A stretch of DNA of 64,000 nt, from positions 321,209-385,208 of the forward strand of contig NZ_JAGGPB010000001.1 in the NCBI RefSeq assembly GCF_018614055.1, read 5' to 3'. Numbering within the stretch: the stretch's first letter is position 1; each line of letters starts with the position of its first letter. Shown piece by piece: positions 62,477 through 64,000 of the stretch. This DNA is from Streptomyces sp. ISL-98 (GTDB taxonomy: Bacteria; Actinomycetota; Actinomycetes; Streptomycetales; Streptomycetaceae). A model generated the notes under the pieces. The model saw nothing but the letters and a program-made list of their open reading frames with translations. It was not told the origin of the DNA and ran no database searches. A program made the translations under genes and the position numbers.

Positions 62477-64000
62477 GTGGTCGCGGACGGCTGGCGCTGT
62501 GCGCCATGGCGGCCACGCTGATGGCGGCGGGCGCGCTGCTGCCGCTGGTCGACAAGGCGTCATGGTTTCTGACGGCCGTGCTGCTGGTGGCGATCCAGGC
62601 GGGCGTGGGGGCGCTGGCCCGGCGGGTGCCGCTGGCCCGGTCCCTGACCGTCGCGGTCCAGGCCTTCGTGGCTCTGGTGATGCTCACCGTGGTGTTCGCC
62701 ATGGACGCGGCGATCGGCGGCGTACTGCCGGGGCCCGAGGCGTTCCGGGAGTTCGGCCGGCTGTTCACTTCGGGCGCGGAGGAGGTCGGGCGGTACGCCA
62801 TCCCGGCTCCGGCGACCGAGGGCATCAGGCTGATGCTGGTCGGCGGTGTGCTGCTGATCGGGCTTGCCGTGGACGCGCTCGCCGTGACGTTTCGCAGTGC
62901 GGCTCCGGCGGGGCTGCCGCTGCTCGCGCTGTACTCGGTGGCCGCAGGTCTTTCGCAGGGCGGAGCGGGCTGGCTGTGGTTCCTGCTGGCGGCCTCCGGC
63001 TATCTGCTGCTTCTGCTGGCCGAGGGCCGGGACCGGCTCTCCCAGTGGGGCCGCGTCTTCGGCGGCGCACCGCGCACCGGGAGCCGTACGGCAGCGGCCG
63101 GATTCGAGACGGCGGGCGGCTCCGCGCTGGCCCCGGTCCGTACGGGCCGGCGCATCGGCGTACTGGCGCTGGGCATCGCCCTGGTGGTCCCCGCCGCGCT
63201 GCCGGCGCTGGACGGGGGGCTGCTGGCGGGCACGGGCGCCGGTAAGGGGTCCGGTTCCGGGGGCGGGACCATTTCGGCGGTGAATCCGCTGGTCTCGCTG
63301 CAGAACAGCCTGAACCAGCCCGAGGACCGCGAGGTGCTGCGGTACCGCACGAACACGGACAGCACGCGGGATCTGTATCTGCGGATCGTCGCGCTGGACC
63401 AGTTCGACGGTTCCGCGTGGAAGTCGTCGGAGCGTCGGATCGAGGACGTACCCGACCGGCTGCCCCGTCCGCAGGGGCTCAGCCCCGACGTCCGTGCGAC
63501 CGAGATCAACTCCAGTGTCTCGGCAGCCGGCTGGTACTCCCAGAGCTACCTCCCGATGCCGTACCCGGCGACGCAGGTGGACATCGGCGGCCGCTGGCGT
63601 TACGAACCGGCCGGGCGGACGCTCGTGGGCGACCGGGGCCAGACCACGCGCGGTGTCCGCTACACGGTGAGCAGCCTGATAGTGCGGCCGACCGCGGAGC
63701 AGCTGGCCGCGGCCTCGCCGCCGCCTGCCGCGATGCTGCGCGAGTACACCAAGGTGCCCGATTCGCTGCCCGAGGTGGTGAGTTCGACGGCGCTCGACGT
63801 GACGAGGGGTGCGTCGAACGACTACGAGCGGGCGGTCAAGCTCCAGGACTGGTTCGCTGCGGAGGGCGGTTTCACGTACGACACGCAGGTCCAGTCGGGC
63901 AGCGGCACTGCCGCGATCGCCCGCTTCCTCAGGGACAAGGAAGGCTTCTGCGTCCACTTCTCGTTCTCGATGGCTGCGATGGCAAGGACGTTGGGCATCC
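62473..64000 (+). CDS. transglutaminase-like membrane protein (DUF3488 + transglutaminase core), runs off right edge
   Basis: The third gene of the MoxR-DUF58-transglutaminase operon, ATGA-coupled. It starts MSGRGRLALCAMAATLMAAG, with five or more membrane helices in the first 240 residues, then a soluble region. The transglutaminase motif starts at GFCVHFSFSMAAMARTLGI, with the catalytic cysteine about residue 493 at 63949-63951; the His and Asp lie beyond the edge. The whole is the DUF3488-transglutaminase architecture, thought to act on extracellular or wall proteins. The function of this trio in Streptomyces is not established. Confidence 0.88.
   Translation, partial: MSGRGRLALCAMAATLMAAGALLPLVDKASWFLTAVLLVAIQAGVGALARRVPLARSLTVAVQAFVALVMLTVVFAMDAAIGGVLPGPEAFREFGRLFTSGAEEVGRYAIPAPATEGIRLMLVGGVLLIGLAVDALAVTFRSAAPAGLPLLALYSVAAGLSQGGAGWLWFLLAASGYLLLLLAEGRDRLSQWGRVFGGAPRTGSRTAAAGFETAGGSALAPVRTGRRIGVLALGIALVVPAALPALDGGLLAGTGAGKGSGSGGGTISAVNPLVSLQNSLNQPEDREVLRYRTNTDSTRDLYLRIVALDQFDGSAWKSSERRIEDVPDRLPRPQGLSPDVRATEINSSVSAAGWYSQSYLPMPYPATQVDIGGRWRYEPAGRTLVGDRGQTTRGVRYTVSSLIVRPTAEQLAAASPPPAAMLREYTKVPDSLPEVVSSTALDVTRGASNDYERAVKLQDWFAAEGGFTYDTQVQSGSGTAAIARFLRDKEGFCVHFSFSMAAMARTLGI

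Overview
The window is very GC-rich, uses GTG and some TTG starts, and has gene after gene overlapping by 4 nt (ATGA or GTGA). Its content is that of a Streptomyces chromosome core region. The gene order (trpE-hisI, hisD-to-hisF, dnaE, rluD-lspA-dksA-like, ileS, divIVA-to-mraW) matches my memory of roughly SCO2043-SCO2100 of S. coelicolor; no alignment was run.

Region 1 (1-7.6 kb) is amino-acid biosynthesis. The 5' part of trpE lies behind hisI. A tightly coupled leftward operon follows: hisD-hisC-hisB-(55-aa membrane protein)-hisH-priA-ridA-hisF. PriA is the actinobacterial isomerase that serves both histidine and tryptophan synthesis.

Region 2 (7.7-35.8 kb) is mixed. It holds a beta-solenoid-like membrane protein, a Lon-N-domain protein, a YbaK deacylase, an ABC-2 exporter with a DUF2567 protein, a NYN-domain protein, DnaE, a DUF2252 kinase-like protein, a DsbA-like thiol protein, a Tat-exported PhoD-type phosphatase, a secreted HExxH metalloprotease, a Ser/Thr kinase, a dienelactone-hydrolase-like enzyme, an MscS channel, a DUF418 protein, a secreted GH5-like cellulase with a clear promoter and palindrome, then GNAT-RluD-LspA and a DksA-like protein with a lysine-rich tail.

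Region 3 (35.8-40.9 kb) is ileS behind a translational T-box. The sequence shows both the antisequestrator and the Shine-Dalgarno sequestrator pairings. The ileS terminator hairpin has been split by a 1.3-kb IS30-family element whose transposase carries a one-base frameshift.

Region 4 (40.9-58.8 kb) is the leftward division and cell-wall (dcw) cluster, listed here right to left as transcribed: mraW, ftsL, ftsI, murE, murF, mraY, murD, ftsW, murG, ftsQ, ftsZ, ylmD, ylmE, sepF, yggT, divIVA. ftsA, murC, ddl and mraZ are not in it. A candidate promoter and a structured 5' leader precede mraW.

Region 5 (59.2-64 kb) runs rightward: a beta-carbonic anhydrase, then a coupled MoxR ATPase-DUF58-transglutaminase operon that runs off the edge.

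I see no prophage, CRISPR array, biosynthetic gene cluster or obvious new defence system. The most unusual items are the GxHH active-site motif of IleRS, the IS30 insertion inside the ileS terminator palindrome, a five-unit 13-bp tandem repeat, a dispersed intergenic repeat, and several palindromes upstream of secreted-enzyme genes.
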